This document shows, piece by piece, positions 48,119-59,876 of a stretch of 64,000 nt of DNA; positions within the stretch are counted from its first letter, which is position 1, and each line of letters opens with the position of its first letter. Both the position numbers and the translations under genes were made by a program. Source of the DNA: Sweltsa coloradensis. Its lineage: Eukaryota > Arthropoda > Insecta > Plecoptera > Chloroperlidae. Under the pieces are notes generated by a model. The model saw nothing but the letters and a program-made list of their open reading frames with translations. It had not been told where the DNA came from and made no database searches. Location: contig JAMZAV010000815.1 in NCBI GenBank assembly GCA_024449915.1, positions 124,001-188,000 of the forward strand, given 5' to 3'.

Positions 48119-48253
48119 TCAAGTCACTTTAGAGTCCGAGGGCTCCTGATCTTGCACATACAAGTTACGATGTTTGCCATGCTGCTTAAGAAACGCAACC
48201 ATCATACTATCAAGTCCAGTCTGGGTGTGAAATTGGTTGGATGTTGCATATTT
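48119..48253 (-). CDS. short coding-like segment, unassigned
   Basis: The minus-strand frame includes GLDSMMVAFLKQHGKHRNLY then VQDQEPSDSKVT and a stop. Its composition is more protein-like than its flanks. An in-frame stop lies just upstream (48254-48256), so it would have to be a terminal exon or a relic. No family is recognised. Confidence 0.2.
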   Translation of the reverse strand, partial: KYATSNQFHTQTGLDSMMVAFLKQHGKHRNLYVQDQEPSDSKVT

Positions 48254-48907
48254 TTACCCCCTTGTTTGTGCTAATGAGTTCTGACGTTTGTACATTTAAG
48301 TTTGATTTCCACGTAGTGACGTAGACAATTGATTGTTTTTACACAATACTCAGGGAAATTTAATTATGTACAATTTGTTTTAAATGTGTTGTTAACTCTC
48401 ATAATTTTACATTTCATTTTAACTCATAGGCCTACAAATGACAGCAATGTAAAACTTTGTTTCCTACCAAGGTATTTTTATTTTATTGCCAAATGACATG
48501 GATCGGAGTGAACAGAAGTCTTATCTCTACTGGATAACGCGAAAACACAAATGATGACATAAATAATGTCAATTGTGGGCATACGAAAAGAAGATTTTAT
48601 TTATTATGCAACACATTCATTAATTAAATGTGTCACGAGGATGGCAGAAAAGAGCATAGCTCCAAACACTTGGTGACTACCAACCTTATGACAGTAAATA
48701 TATTTAAAAATATTTCCTACAAAACATAACAAAACAGTCTATTTTGTTGTGTGTATTTGATAATCTAGTGTTGGGCCAATCTTTCAGTCCCCGTTCGTAC
48801 CTTTACGCCCTATCTTTCATCTACTTTGTTCAGCTGTGTTATGCCTGGGCTGTCTCTCCTGCTACATACTGTATTTATGCAGAGCAATTTGCAAATAGTA
48901 GTTATAT

Positions 48908-49570
48908 CCTAGCCTTTAAAATTGGAGTGGTCTAAATAGGGGTGCAGCTATTACTCTATGGCGGCCTAATCGAGTAATAAGGGTACATAGAAATATGATA
49001 TTGTTGAGTTTTTAATTAAAAGTTAATTTTCTTGACAACACCCAGGTCTCTGACAATAATTAAGATGTGACGTACAAATTAGAGAATGCTTTAAGTTTGT
49101 ACCATAAAATATATAACATTTCATAGAATACTTAAAGGGTATTTAACCGCTAAACTCAAAAAAAATATATATCAATTCACTTCTGGATACGAATTAGAAA
49201 TCATAAATAAAAATTCATGACTTCAAAATTGTCAAACAGGACATTTTCGAACTAGGCATCGCAAAAATTTACTCCAAATATAACAAAATAGTATCTTTAT
49301 TGCCCTGACTGAAAATTGATCAAAATCAAATTTTGGTGGTTATTGTCGTAGTCTGGCAACTTTTCTGTACGCTCTACTTTTGCTTCTAATTTGCATCTTA
49401 TTGTTCGGTCAATAGCCTGGCTTCCAGTGATGTATTTTGGAATGCAACTTTTGGATTGAGGGTATTTCCAGCCTTTAAAACTGAGGTCTAAAAGGGGCAG
49501 TTAATTATATCACGCTCTAGTATTATGGGTACCATAGAAAATGAATTGGTTTTAATAAAGTTAATTTTAG
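48908..49570. repeat. diverged repeat pair with family-1 MITE end
   Basis: TAGCCTTTAAAATTGGAGTG (about 48908) and CAGCCTTTAAAACTGAGGTC (about 49470) begin two related ~110-base stretches that both continue to a GGTAC(A/C)ATAGAAA word. Between them at about 49133, TTAAAGGGTATTTAACCGCT is the TTAA-flanked start of a family-1 MITE, but the rest of that element is not preserved. Confidence 0.5.
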
Positions 49571-49574
49571 AAAA

Positions 49575-51740
49575 TTTCCAGACCACAAATTTTCGCAATT
49601 TTGGATCAAAATAAAAAATCCGTGTTAAATATAGTCACAATATTATTTAAACTTCATTTAAGTTAGTTGTGCCTAAAGATAATACTTTAAAAAATTTATG
49701 GATTTACCTTAAAAACATAAATGAATTCAATGATATTTTTCCTGAACCGAAAACCATTCTAAAAAATATCTGAAACAAAACCCGAATTGTAACCAAAACT
49801 CGGAAATTTGGTTCTTTTCGACTTATCTTGATTCAGGGCAGTTTCGGATCACAAGTCTAAAAGTCGTCAAATCACAAAAATTGAAGAAAAAATATTTTCC
49901 CTTTCACAAATCCTTTCTTTCTTATCACTCCATAATGCCAGGGTTTTGGCATTAGGAAAGAGATTGTAATTTGCATCTGCCTACCACATATCTGCTAGGA
50001 CATATGTCGACCTCATTGTGTTGACAATTTGGAAAGGGGTACAGAATCATGTGCATTTCATTGTAACCTATGCTGTATCTGTTATTGGTAAATGCAAATT
50101 ATGTTGATTCCAATTATTGTTTTATTGATATTTTCTGCCTTATAAAATGAATATAAACTGCAGTGCTGAACTGGTTTAAACCAAACCGTTATTTTTAGAG
50201 AGGTCTGATTGAACCAAAATCAAAATAATTATGGTTTGATGCACTGATACTTAATTGAATAATATTTTGTTTTAACAATAAAATGATTAATAAATAATAA
50301 TTTATTACAATCTCTTGAAAATGAAAAGTGTATACCCGGCGTCAGAAGCAAATCAAAGGTGCGTGGTATCTTCAATACACAGTCCTTGATTTACTTCTGA
50401 CGCGGGGTGTACAAAACTCATAAATTAAATCCAATTTTTTCCCCCTTAAAAATACTTGTAAACATTGGAATTCACGCTAAAAGGATTTTTTTAGAAGAAA
50501 CGTAAATATTTAGTCACAGAATTTGAAAGGCAATATATAGAGTTTACCAAACATCAATGATAAAACGAAAAGTAAAATCAAATTTGCATAAGAATTTATA
50601 AGTAAAATTTGTTTTTTAATTTAAATTAGTTATATTGTATAAAGAATTTTAATAAGTGTGGCATAATAATTTTTTAAAAAAATCATTATTATTACATGGA
50701 CTCATAATATCAAGCTCGGGTCATTTGAGTATAAACAAAGTTTCTCAACAATGAAATTCATCATTTCCATTTCGCATTAGACCATCTATTTCATCCATGA
50801 CTCTATTATAGGGTTGGACTATGCTGTGACTTGACATTCGACGAAAAGGGATAATCATGGCTAATGTGGCTAGATGAAATTCTCTATTACGCTTACAGAA
50901 ACTCTATAAATCGATGATCGCTTTTGAAAAATATAATCTGTGTCGAATTAAGAGAGATTAGCATGTTATATCGATATCCCTTAGGCTGTATGACATTAAT
51001 GCTAAATTTAGTTCTTATATTTCTAAATAATTATTAATAATTTGAAATAAATTAACTGTATACTGTCAAAGTTTATTTGCAAACCACAGTTGTTTATGCT
51101 TTGACTTGTTTACATAAAATTGTATTTTTCCCTTTACATCTGCTTACTTGATATTACTTATTTTTTTAGACCAAAGTTTTAACTAGCCCAATAATTAATA
51201 AATCAATAAAATTAGGGCTTCATCTATCAATACTGCAGTTCAATCGTAACATAATAAATAGAATGTGAACTTCAAATAAGTATGACACAGAGATTTGGTT
51301 AAAATGTGCATTTTTCAGACTCTTGATTATATAGATGTGTACATGCCACTTTTTCCATTAACGTTTTGCGATTAAGTATGAGATCTGTCTTTTTTTTTCT
51401 CTTACATAAATTGAGTTATTATTGTAAAATTAAATGTTAAAAATAAATTGTATGGAAGTATAATTAACATATTTTAAAAAAGATCAGTAGGCCTATAATT
51501 ATTTACCACTGGCACTCTGCCTATATAATTATAATGCTTTCAGTTTTGTTTGATGTACAGTAACCACCATAATTTAACCAATTTTCTATTGAAATGTAAT
51601 CAAATTTCCATTTCAGCATTTAGCACAGCCATACTTATTTCACATCGAATATCTCTGAAATATATAGTGAAGGGTTGGAACTGACATGGAGTTGCTATGG
51701 TTGACATCAGTATTCGAACAGGGGTGTAGCCTCCAACGGC
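49575..51740. other. AT-rich non-coding DNA
   Basis: No gene recognised. Besides the palindromic MITE at 50329, an 86-base CAGTGCTGAACTGG...GATGCACTG inverted-end segment lies at 50161-50246, without a target duplication. Confidence 0.5.
50329..50411. mobile_element. tiny palindromic MITE, copy 1
   Basis: TATACCCGGCGTCAGAAGCA pairs with the right arm ACTTCTGACGCGGGGTGTAC, and the AAATCAAAG/CTTGATTT inner words also pair, so nearly all 83 bases form one hairpin. A related element lies at 53764. TA at the edges would fit a TA target but was not proven. Confidence 0.7.
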
Positions 51741-51747
51741 AACTCCT

Positions 51748-51902
51748 GGGGCTGGATGCACATTGCACTACAGTCGCTTACAAACCACTGCTGCTAAGTA
51801 ATCGAACATTCGTATGCGCTTATGGAAAATTTCATGCGGCTGTGTGTTCGAAATTGACACTTGGCAGCAGTGAACTCTAAATCACTGTTGTGCATCCGGC
51901 CC
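51748..51902. mobile_element. short inverted-repeat element (~155 bp)
   Basis: GGGCTGGATGCACA at the left and TGTGCATCCGGCCC at the right are inverted repeats. ACTGCTGC and GCAGCAGT pair further in. No target duplication is evident. Confidence 0.6.
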
Positions 51903-52145
51903 TTAGTGTGTTTTGGTAAAGTTATGATGGGTCTAAGAAATTTATGTGGTGCCACTTTATAATTTAAAAATATAATATAAAATGTAAAGACAAGATGTTC
52001 AAAATAAATTGGAAGCCTAGGTATACACAATGCTTAAAGTTATAAGCAAACTAAGTTCACATTTATTAGGCGAAGTCAATTGGAACTCTTATGTCATTAT
52101 CATCTGACAAATATTTCTTACTAGGTATCCCTTTTCTACATTCTA

Positions 52146-52146
<1 letters not shown>

Positions 52147-52212
<66 letters not shown>
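52147..52212. repeat. ATT microsatellite
   Basis: An uninterrupted run of about 22 ATT triplets. Confidence 0.98.
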
Positions 52213-52214
52213 GC

Positions 52215-53755
52215 TGTAGCCACAAATGGCAAGTAAGAAGATTGGACATGTAAAATTTGTGTTTTAATTTTTTAACTCTCCCTCATTTTGGTCGATATAG
52301 CATACCGAAAAACTTTAAAAAAGTACATAATAGAAATGTGAAAACTATCGATAATCAAATAAATGACATCATTATCGATCATCTCGGTTAAAATGTTGCC
52401 ACTTTTTCTAACAGACGGGCATGAATCATGATCAAGATTAAATCTCAAAAAGTCTACCTAAAACTTTTTCTGTCGCAAATAGGCCTGTTGTGAAATCTTT
52501 TAGCCTCGGTGATCGCGGAATGTCAACTTACTATTATTCACAAAAATAATGATGACTGAGGGTCCGTGTGTGCTCTGCTAATGTGGTATTGTGCATATTT
52601 TGGTCAAGTTCATTCAGAAAATATACATTTTGAATTTTATAGTAAATACTAATAGTAACATACATAACAAACATAAATTTACATGTATACAAATTACATT
52701 TTACAATAAGTACAATTGGTTACAGATTATGATAAAATGAAATGAAGTTAAAAATGAAGTGTGAAGTATGAAACAAACAAATATTCATTTATGCTTGTTG
52801 AAAAATATCATAATGGATACCTTTCTCATTATTGATGATTGAAATGTTGTTAAATAAATATTAAGTATCGAACAATAATATTGATTATCGTGTACATCCA
52901 TAGTGCCTACATGAACACTTTGAGACAATTGCCTCTTTAGGCCTACACCTGTTTCCCTGCACCTCATTGAAATAGAGTTAAATGTGTTCGTTTGTAGACT
53001 ATACTTAATGTTTGTAGTAAACAACAAATTTATTTTTACCAAAATGGTAATAGTGGTATAATACGCGTTACGAAGATGGTTGTGGAAGTTTTAAGATTTT
53101 CTTTATTAAAAAATTACATCTTACTGCATACAGATGACATTTATAACAATTTGAATGGTAGTAGGGCCTAAATAAAGTAATTTTTCTTTTTTAATGTTCC
53201 CAAAAGCGGTGAATCAGTGTTGAAAATAATTCAACATTTAATTGAAAGCTCTGTTCCTCTCTCCCTCCGATATTTTTTTAAAATTCTGGGAGTTAGATCT
53301 TGTAAAGGACTTGCAGATTACAATACAACATAGTTTTGAGAGTTCAGAGGCAGGTATTTGGGTTGAAACTCGATTATCTGTACATCTTTGTTTACGTTTT
53401 GCGCAAGAGCGGTGACTTGGTGTGGAAAATAACTCATAATTAAGGTTTTCAGCAATGAAAATTAGTTTTACCACAAATACCTGCCTCTGGTAGTAGTAAG
53501 GTTCACCAACTTGATAAAGTAACATGCTACATAATTTTTTTCTTTTTTTTTTCAGAATGTCGGAAAGGGTGAATGTGAGCCATGCAAATCACTTCTCGAC
53601 AACAGACTTTGAAAGGCGTATGCAAATATGCTATGTTGTTCCGGAGCCACTCGGACTAGGGCAGAAAATTAATAATATTTACCTTAAGATAAGGTGATTT
53701 CTCGCATATTATTACACCTTCTATAAAAAGTAACATAGATTTAATCTTAGTCACA
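52215..53755. other. AT-rich non-coding DNA with possible hAT MITE relic
   Basis: CTATCGATAATCAA (about 52346) and TTGATTATCGTGTACATCCATA (about 52880-52901, given in two overlapping words) resemble the ends of the 47014 hAT MITE, but no clean end pair was found. No gene recognised. Confidence 0.4.
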
Positions 53756-53763
53756 ATGTAGGG

Positions 53764-53851
53764 CCTACACCATCGATCACAAGTAAATCAAGGGGTCTAG
53801 TTGTATCTATACTATACCCAGCCCTTGATTTACTTATGGGCGAGGGTGTAA
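53764..53851. mobile_element. tiny palindromic MITE, copy 2
   Basis: CCTACACCATCGATCACAAG mirrors TTATGGGCGAGGGTGTAAAT. The inner AAGTAAATCAAGGG and CCCTTGATTTACTT are perfectly complementary. It shares the AAGTAAATCAAG core with the copy at 50329. Confidence 0.7.
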
Positions 53852-53988
53852 ATCTTGGTTCTACATTCTTAGTCCTCACCTTGTATATTCACATCAATAA
53901 ACAATGGCATACACCATTTTTTTTGTTATTGTTATTTCACATTATTATTTTCTGCTCCATTCTATTGTATTTACAGCTCCGCATTTAA

Positions 53989-54571
53989 GAGGGTACGCTG
54001 AGCTTGGCCCAACTCAAATGCGCGCAAACAGGTGTTGCTGATTTCTGCTGAACGGTTGGTAATATCATTACCAAATTTTGAATGGATGTTAATAAAGTAC
54101 TTTTATATTGATATCCGTAATTGGTTGCACAAAATAAGCCTTGAAGATCCATCGCGAGACATAAGTCCAAAACGTGAAAAAATGAGAAATCCAAAACATG
54201 GATTACAATTCTGGAAATTCCCACCAAATCGTTTATCTTATGACAAAACCAAATTGACCTGCGCGTTCACATGGATTTATACGTTGTTATCCATTATGCA
54301 AATTTGAGTTAAAAAAATCTGGAGGCCTACACTTGGAATAAATTTTTGAAGTTGACCAAAATTCAGTAAATGTTGGTGATTTCACTAAATTTTAATTCAA
54401 AATCAATGAATTAATTTAGGAATACGCATAATGGATAACATAGATTTATTCTTTATAAACGTTAGTGTGAAATATGATAGGCCTAATGGTGTTATAAACC
54501 ATTTACCCAAACAATCCAGAAAGCTGAGCGCTTAAACTCGCCTCCGTTCTAGCCTCAGCATACCCTCCCTC
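53989..54571. mobile_element. TTAA-type MITE, family 2, copy 2
   Basis: The ends GAGGGTACGCTGAG and CTCAGCATACCCTC (with a CCTC extension) are flanked by TTAA at 53985-53988 and 54572-54575. Interior words such as CTGAACGGTTGG, TATTGATATCC and AGTCCAAAACGTGAAAAA match the copy at 44680. Non-coding. Confidence 0.85.
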
Positions 54572-54579
54572 TTAAGCAT

Positions 54580-55380
54580 AGATCAAACTGCGAAAATAGA
54601 ATCAGATTTAACACGACGTTTAATTGTATCACATGATTAACTTATACGTTCTACTGTACACTATAATGTATAGGTTGATTTCTCTAATTTAGTTGAATAA
54701 ACACTTCCAAAATTATGAGCTTGGGGGTCAAGTCCCATGTACAATGTGGGTATAAAAAATGTATCGGAACTAGAGCTGCAGAACTTATGTTTTCTGACTT
54801 ACGATTCTTTTACGGTTCTACTTTTATTGTGAAGGTTGTATTTATACATGAAATTAAGTTTATGTATGAGACAATATTAATATTTACTTAACTAGAATAC
54901 ACTCTTGTTGAAAAATCCCATCAAACTTGGTGAAAAAAAGTTCTCAAACACCATAGTACAAAAACTGGTGGTAGACTTACTTTCCAAACCTCTAAATGAG
55001 CGATGAATTATATGACCTATACACTCTGAATAATGAAGATAAATTTGCCCAGGTTTCCTTCTAAGAATTAATTGTACAAATCAATTCTTTGAGTTTTATT
55101 TGCACTTGTCACCTTCTGCTTAGGTGCTATATCTCATGCTTACATAAATAATTGCAATGATTTTAATTCTTGTTGTACCTACTCCTTTTTTTTAAAAACT
55201 GTTACACTTCTAACCAAAAATTCTTTTTGATTGAGGCTTGTGACTCTAAATTCTGAAAGGAAAAAACAAAATTTTCAACCAAATTCTTTGTACCTGTTTG
55301 GCACCCTGAATTTAATAGCAAGCCCTACACTGCAAAACACATTGTTTTAAAAATGAGTTATTATTTTCACTTATCTTGTT
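54580..55380. other. AT-rich non-coding DNA
   Basis: No gene or element recognised. Confidence 0.5.
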
Positions 55381-55384
55381 TGAA

Positions 55385-55640
55385 TTCGAGGGTAGACCAG
55401 AGTAGACAAAGTGGACGATGACGTAAATTCTCCTTCTGTTGCCCGTCGTTCCCCCACTCCTACCCCTCCCCTAGCTTACTTTATCAACACCACTCTGTCG
55501 ACTGAGCCCGCGTGACCGGCTAGTTCATACCATCGCCGCTAGATGGCGCGCGAGTGCTCGTCGCGAGTTACCTTCAGTAGGAGTCGGCGAAGTGGCTCAG
55601 TGCTTACGCGCAAATCTACCAAACTTTTAATTAATCATGT
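55385..55640. promoter_or_regulatory. GC-rich, CpG-rich block, possible regulatory region
   Basis: G+C and CpG rise sharply over about 250 bases in an AT-rich setting. The block contains a 14-base match to the CTCF consensus (55536-55549). A 69-codon frame begins at 55543 (ATGGCGCGCGAG), Arg/Ser-rich at first and then AT-rich, without a recognised domain. It might be a promoter or a boundary element; neither is proven. Confidence 0.35.
55536..55549 (+). promoter_or_regulatory. CTCF-like binding motif
   Basis: CCGCTAGATGGCGC fits the conserved bilaterian CTCF core (CC-N-S-Y-AG-R-K-GGC-R-S). Single motif matches occur by chance. Its place in the only CpG-rich block of the region raises interest. 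Confidence 0.4.
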
Positions 55641-55759
55641 AGAAGATTACACACGCAGAATTTGGAGACCTTTTTCTGGAATCACAAAAGTAACAAATCG
55701 GATTAAGAAAAAAATAGGCTCATTGATAGTAATTTTTGGTGATTATTATTAATTATTGA

Positions 55760-57020
55760 TGGACAATATTATTAAATCAAAGTTGCATGAGTTTTGGGCT
55801 ATTTCGACGCGTTAACAACTACATACTACTTTGATTTAATTTAAAGGGCCACTAGAATTAAAAATGTAAATATTATATTCACATTATTGCAAACATGTAA
55901 ACCGTAAATTTTCCAAGGAAAATTATGTAATTATGTAGATTTTCCCAAAATTCCGTACATTTCACCAGTTTCAAAAATTTTAAAGGACATCTTTTAATCT
56001 TTTATTATAAATAATGTTTAAAAATAGATATGTCCAGAATTTCCCGGACGTATTGATGTTAGTGGTTGGGAATTTAAACTTAAACCTTGGTCCTACTAGA
56101 GTGCAATTTCATACTCCAACCCATGGAGTACTATAACTCCACGCTACAAACCGGAACAATCAGAATTCGTGTGAAAATTGCTAGGAACATTTGAAATAGT
56201 TCATCCACATTTTATATTTTGAGATGTCACAATGAGAACATGAATTTTTCTTTTTAGCATCGGAGACTCAACTTATAAAATATGTTTGTATCATGTGTGT
56301 TTGTTTGTGAATGAATGAATATTTACAATTAAGTCACATTGGTAATACGAATTCTTCTTTTTAGCATCGAAGAAGCAAATTATAAATATTTGTTGACAAA
56401 TTTGTTTGCGAATGAATGAATACTATACAACTATGTTTATAACCTCATATTTTAAATTCTGGCATGTAATACTGATGTAGCATATTTTTTTCGTTCAGTG
56501 TACGGCGCATAGTATGGCGATCGTAAAAAGTCCCCCACAGCTGTTGCTATGGAGATATTATGTTCTCGGGCACTTATAGCCAATCATAGAGACGGCTGTA
56601 GTAACATAAAATAGCAAGTTGAGAGGGGTGCGAAATATCCTTATAAAATAAACACATATTTTTTAAAATCACGCTACCACCCCCACACCGAATTAAATTC
56701 GGAAAATATGTATTTATGCGCGTTTTACATTTCTACGGAAATATAACCCCTTTTGATGTAATTTTTAATATAAAACTGAAATTTAAAACATCACGTAAAA
56801 GTTCATGACGATAATGTTAAAAAATAACGAAGTGGTGTATCTAATAAATCGAATGAAACGTTTAGTAAATCCGATTTAAAAACTGAAATGAAATAACTAA
56901 ATGAATTAACCCTCAAGTTGGTTTCAACTTTAATTTAATTACGATTGGAATTGTTAGCAACCGCAGTAATGGTAGTCACTTTGAACTGTACATAATGAAT
57001 GATAATAATGAGTATGTCAA
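55760..57020. other. AT-rich non-coding DNA
   Basis: No gene recognised. Two related stretches (TTCTTTTTAGCATCG followed by TATAAA and GTTTG...GAATGAATGAAT) near 56250 and 56355 form a diverged ~105-base tandem pair. Confidence 0.5.
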
Positions 57021-57023
57021 CTA

Positions 57024-57540
57024 GGGGCGGATCTAGCCTTGACTCATGGGGAAGGGGGAAGGGCCTTGAGCTTTTTAGGGGTGTTTAGTTTTGGGCTGCT
57101 TCTACGACTGTCAAAATGCCTAGTTATTAGTTATTAGATAAGTATAAGGAATTGACAATGGAGAATTGTAGGGAGGAGAGGAGGTTGGTCTTGCAAAACT
57201 GTAGTCTATATAACCATTCGCGGATAAAACTGTTGGTGGCGCCCTCCCCTTATCGCCGAAGGCGAAATTTTACGAATTTGTAACACGTTTAAAAATCTAA
57301 AATTACATAAACTGATAGTTGACAGTGATATTGTGTAGTGATACTGTAGTGTAAATTGGTGATCATAATCCTCGATCAAAACTGAGGGAGAAGGTCAACT
57401 GTGAAGGCCTAAAAACACGTTTAAAAATCTAAAATTAGATAAATATGTCATAGTGATAATTGGATATGAAATAAAAATCCGGACTTCCGTACGGATCATG
57501 CGGGGGGGGGGGGCGGTTGCCCCCTCCCTGTATCCGCTCT
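57024..57540. mobile_element. GGGGCGGAT-ended MITE
   Basis: The left end GGGGCGGATCTAG and the right end CTGTATCCGCTCT are imperfect inverted repeats with TA on each side. CACGTTTAAAAATCTAAAAT (about 57283 and 57416) is a direct repeat inside. The right end touches the family-1 MITE that follows. Confidence 0.55.
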
Positions 57541-57543
57541 TAA

Positions 57544-58184
57544 AGGGGCTAAAAACCCCAAAAATTATTTTTTACCACGTGATCTATAGCACAATACTAC
57601 ACTAAAATGACCGTTTAAAAATCATATCTTGTAACTGTGATTTAACACGAATTTTTTAATTTTTTTGATCCAGAAATTTGCGAAAATTGGTGTTTTGGGA
57701 AATTTCTTAAATCGGCTTTAACCTGCTTCTTTTTTGGTCCACATAGATACTAGAGCATAGTACCAATCTAAAATGCCCATTTATAACATCGTGTCTTGAA
57801 ACTGTGCCCAAATATACCCTCAAACACGCAAAAATATGCATTCCAAAATCACACCCCATCTTGGTAATCAGCATATTTTGACCGAACTACTTGCCCAAAT
57901 TACAAAACAAAATATAGAGAATTTACAGAAAAGGCTGTAGAGTACGTCAATAATGGCCAATATTTTTTTGGATCAAAATCCTCCAAGGTCACGGGGCATA
58001 AAGATCGTCCCATGTTATTTCTTATGGGAGATTTTTGCCGATGGGACCTAGCTCGAAAAATGTCATGTTTGACAATTTTTTGGGAGGTCATGGTGGCCCC
58101 AATAATTTTTCTGTTAATTGCTAAATTCATTACTAGTTAGCCTGAATGAAATATATTTTTTGAGTCTAGCGGTTAAATACCCCT
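57544..58184 (+). mobile_element. TTAA-type MITE, family 1, reference copy
   Basis: The element starts AGGGGCTAAAAACCCC and ends GCGGTTAAATACCCCT. TTAA flanks it at 57540-57543 and 58185-58188. It is the most complete of the copies (also 8675, 44041 and a piece at 49133). The minus-strand frame at 57900-58130 lies inside the repeat and is not a gene. Confidence 0.88.
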
Positions 58185-58715
58185 TTAATGTCAACTCTAT
58201 TGATATTAATTCTATCAAAGAAAGTTGTGTTTTAGGTGCCGTAACCTGTCTTTAGTATTTCTATACTGCTTCAACAAAAGAGAAAAATTAGACGAACACA
58301 ATATTTACGCTAGTATTAATTGTCAAGTATTTTCGTAGAAAATGGTAAAAACGACTGAAATTACGGTATTTCATTTATAGAAAATCAGTAAATGTAAAAT
58401 GCCCAATCATTATTTTAATTTGAAATTTATTAGTAGAAACATTTGTAAGTCTATGTAGAACGTTTTAATTTAAATGCACCCCTAATTTGCTCGAATCACC
58501 AAACACCATCCTCCCCTTATGCACACATGGGTGGTCGAGTTTGCGTGTGATGTTGCCTCAACAAACATTGTTGTGAAGGACGAACGCTGTAAAATCATTT
58601 AAACACGTGTTTTGCATTTAAATTTGTGACCATGGTCCATCCTTCATTTTAATTTTAAAATGTTAATGTTGTGTTCAGGACCAATTTAGCAACTTCATAA
58701 GGAGAAATATAACTG

Positions 58716-58795
58716 TGTGGCTCGTTGGTCTTGTGGTTAGCGTATCTGCTTCCAATACAGAAGGTCCAGGGTTCGATTTCGCCAAAGTCAGAAGT
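58716..58795 (+). repeat. tRNA-Gly(TCC)-like SINE head or tRNA pseudogene
   Basis: GGCTCGTTGGTCTTGTGGTT carries an A box. CTGCTTCCAATACAG resembles the anticodon arm of a tRNA-Gly with TCC. GGGTTCGATTTC is a B box. The acceptor and T stems do not close properly, so it is a degenerate tRNA or SINE head. The following ~150 bases contain hairpins (AGAAGTTTTTTAACTTCT). Confidence 0.6.
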
Positions 58796-58959
58796 TTTTT
58801 AACTTCTGATTTGTCCATCAGTTCTTGTCTTAGGAGTTTGTAAACGGTGACTTTGGAGCCGTCCTAGCAACGAAGCACATAATAAATTCAGAGTTTGTTC
58901 TGAATCGGCCTTGTTGATTCTGGCGTTGATCCGCGTGTGTTTCACTGTCCATACCACTG

Positions 58960-59230
58960 ATTGCTATATTTCCTATAAAAATATCGATCTTTGGTTGGTT
59001 ATCGCTCACTCGTCGATTGCGTCGGGGCCTACAGGGTTGGCTTGGTCACTTTGATTTACTGTCCCCCACTGAAAATCAGTTATATATCTGAGTGGGTAGA
59101 CTCTAAATATAATTTATTTAAATTTTATTTAATTTCTAATTTCCGATGGCACTGGTATGGTATAGTAGGGTCTATACAAGAAACTCACGATTTGTACAAA
59201 TATTCAGGCGTTTAACATTAAAATTGACTA
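58960..59230. other. AT-rich non-coding DNA
   Basis: Nothing recognised. Confidence 0.45.
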
Positions 59231-59234
59231 TCTC

Positions 59235-59876
59235 CAGGGGTCGGTAACCTTTTTTGTCTTAGGAGCCAATTTTATAGAAAATTTTAAGGTGATTGCTAGT
59301 TGGAGCCAAAGTAGGATATTTAAAAAATAATTACATCACATAACGTAAGTTTGATTTTTGTCGAGTACAAATATACAATATAATATGTTATAATTTGTAT
59401 GTATAGTGATGTATGATGTGATGTGTATGTATAGTGATATATGAATTGAAAATATGGTTTGTATGTGGACAGTTTTAACTTTACAATTGATGCTTTAAAA
59501 CACGTATACGCACAAACAAGTAACCCGCACAGTTCGTGGATTCTTCTGCAGTTCAGCAAATATTTTCGGATATTTCATTGGAAAACAGTTGTTCTATGAC
59601 TCTTCAAAAATGTCACTCAATGTTACTTTTTTATTGGAAGAAAACTTCACATATAACACAAAGTGACAAACCACTACATTCTACAATTAATAACACCGAA
59701 TTAATCCAATCACTATTAATATACGAACGAATATAATTGGATATTTCAAGTTTATTTGCGTCGCTCAGGTTGACAGCTGAAGGTTGACTTAGTTGACTTT
59801 GGATTTAGATACTTTTCTTGACAAAACTATAGAGCCCTGCTTGACTCACTCAGGAGCCGCAGGTTCCCGACCCCTG
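59235..59876. mobile_element. hAT-type non-autonomous element
   Basis: The ends CAGGGGTCGGTAACC and GGTTCCCGACCCCTG are inverted repeats of the classic CAGGGGTCGG hAT class. Inside the left end GGAGCCAATTTT and near the right end CAGGAGCCGCAGG are subterminal repeats. No 8-bp target duplication is visible, because the right flank has been amplified into the tandem array that follows. Confidence 0.75.

Noticed and set aside
50161..50246. 86-base segment with CAGTGCTGAACTGG/GATGCACTG inverted ends
   Set aside because: No target duplication and only about ten bases of end similarity, so a hAT relic is possible but not supported.
57900..58130. Minus-strand ORF also seen at 44080-44409
   Set aside because: Its recurrence is explained by two copies of the same non-coding MITE; the frame is broken differently in each copy.
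58716..58795. Functional tRNA-Gly gene
   Set aside because: The acceptor and T stems do not pair and a SINE-like body follows, so it was called a tRNA-like relic instead.
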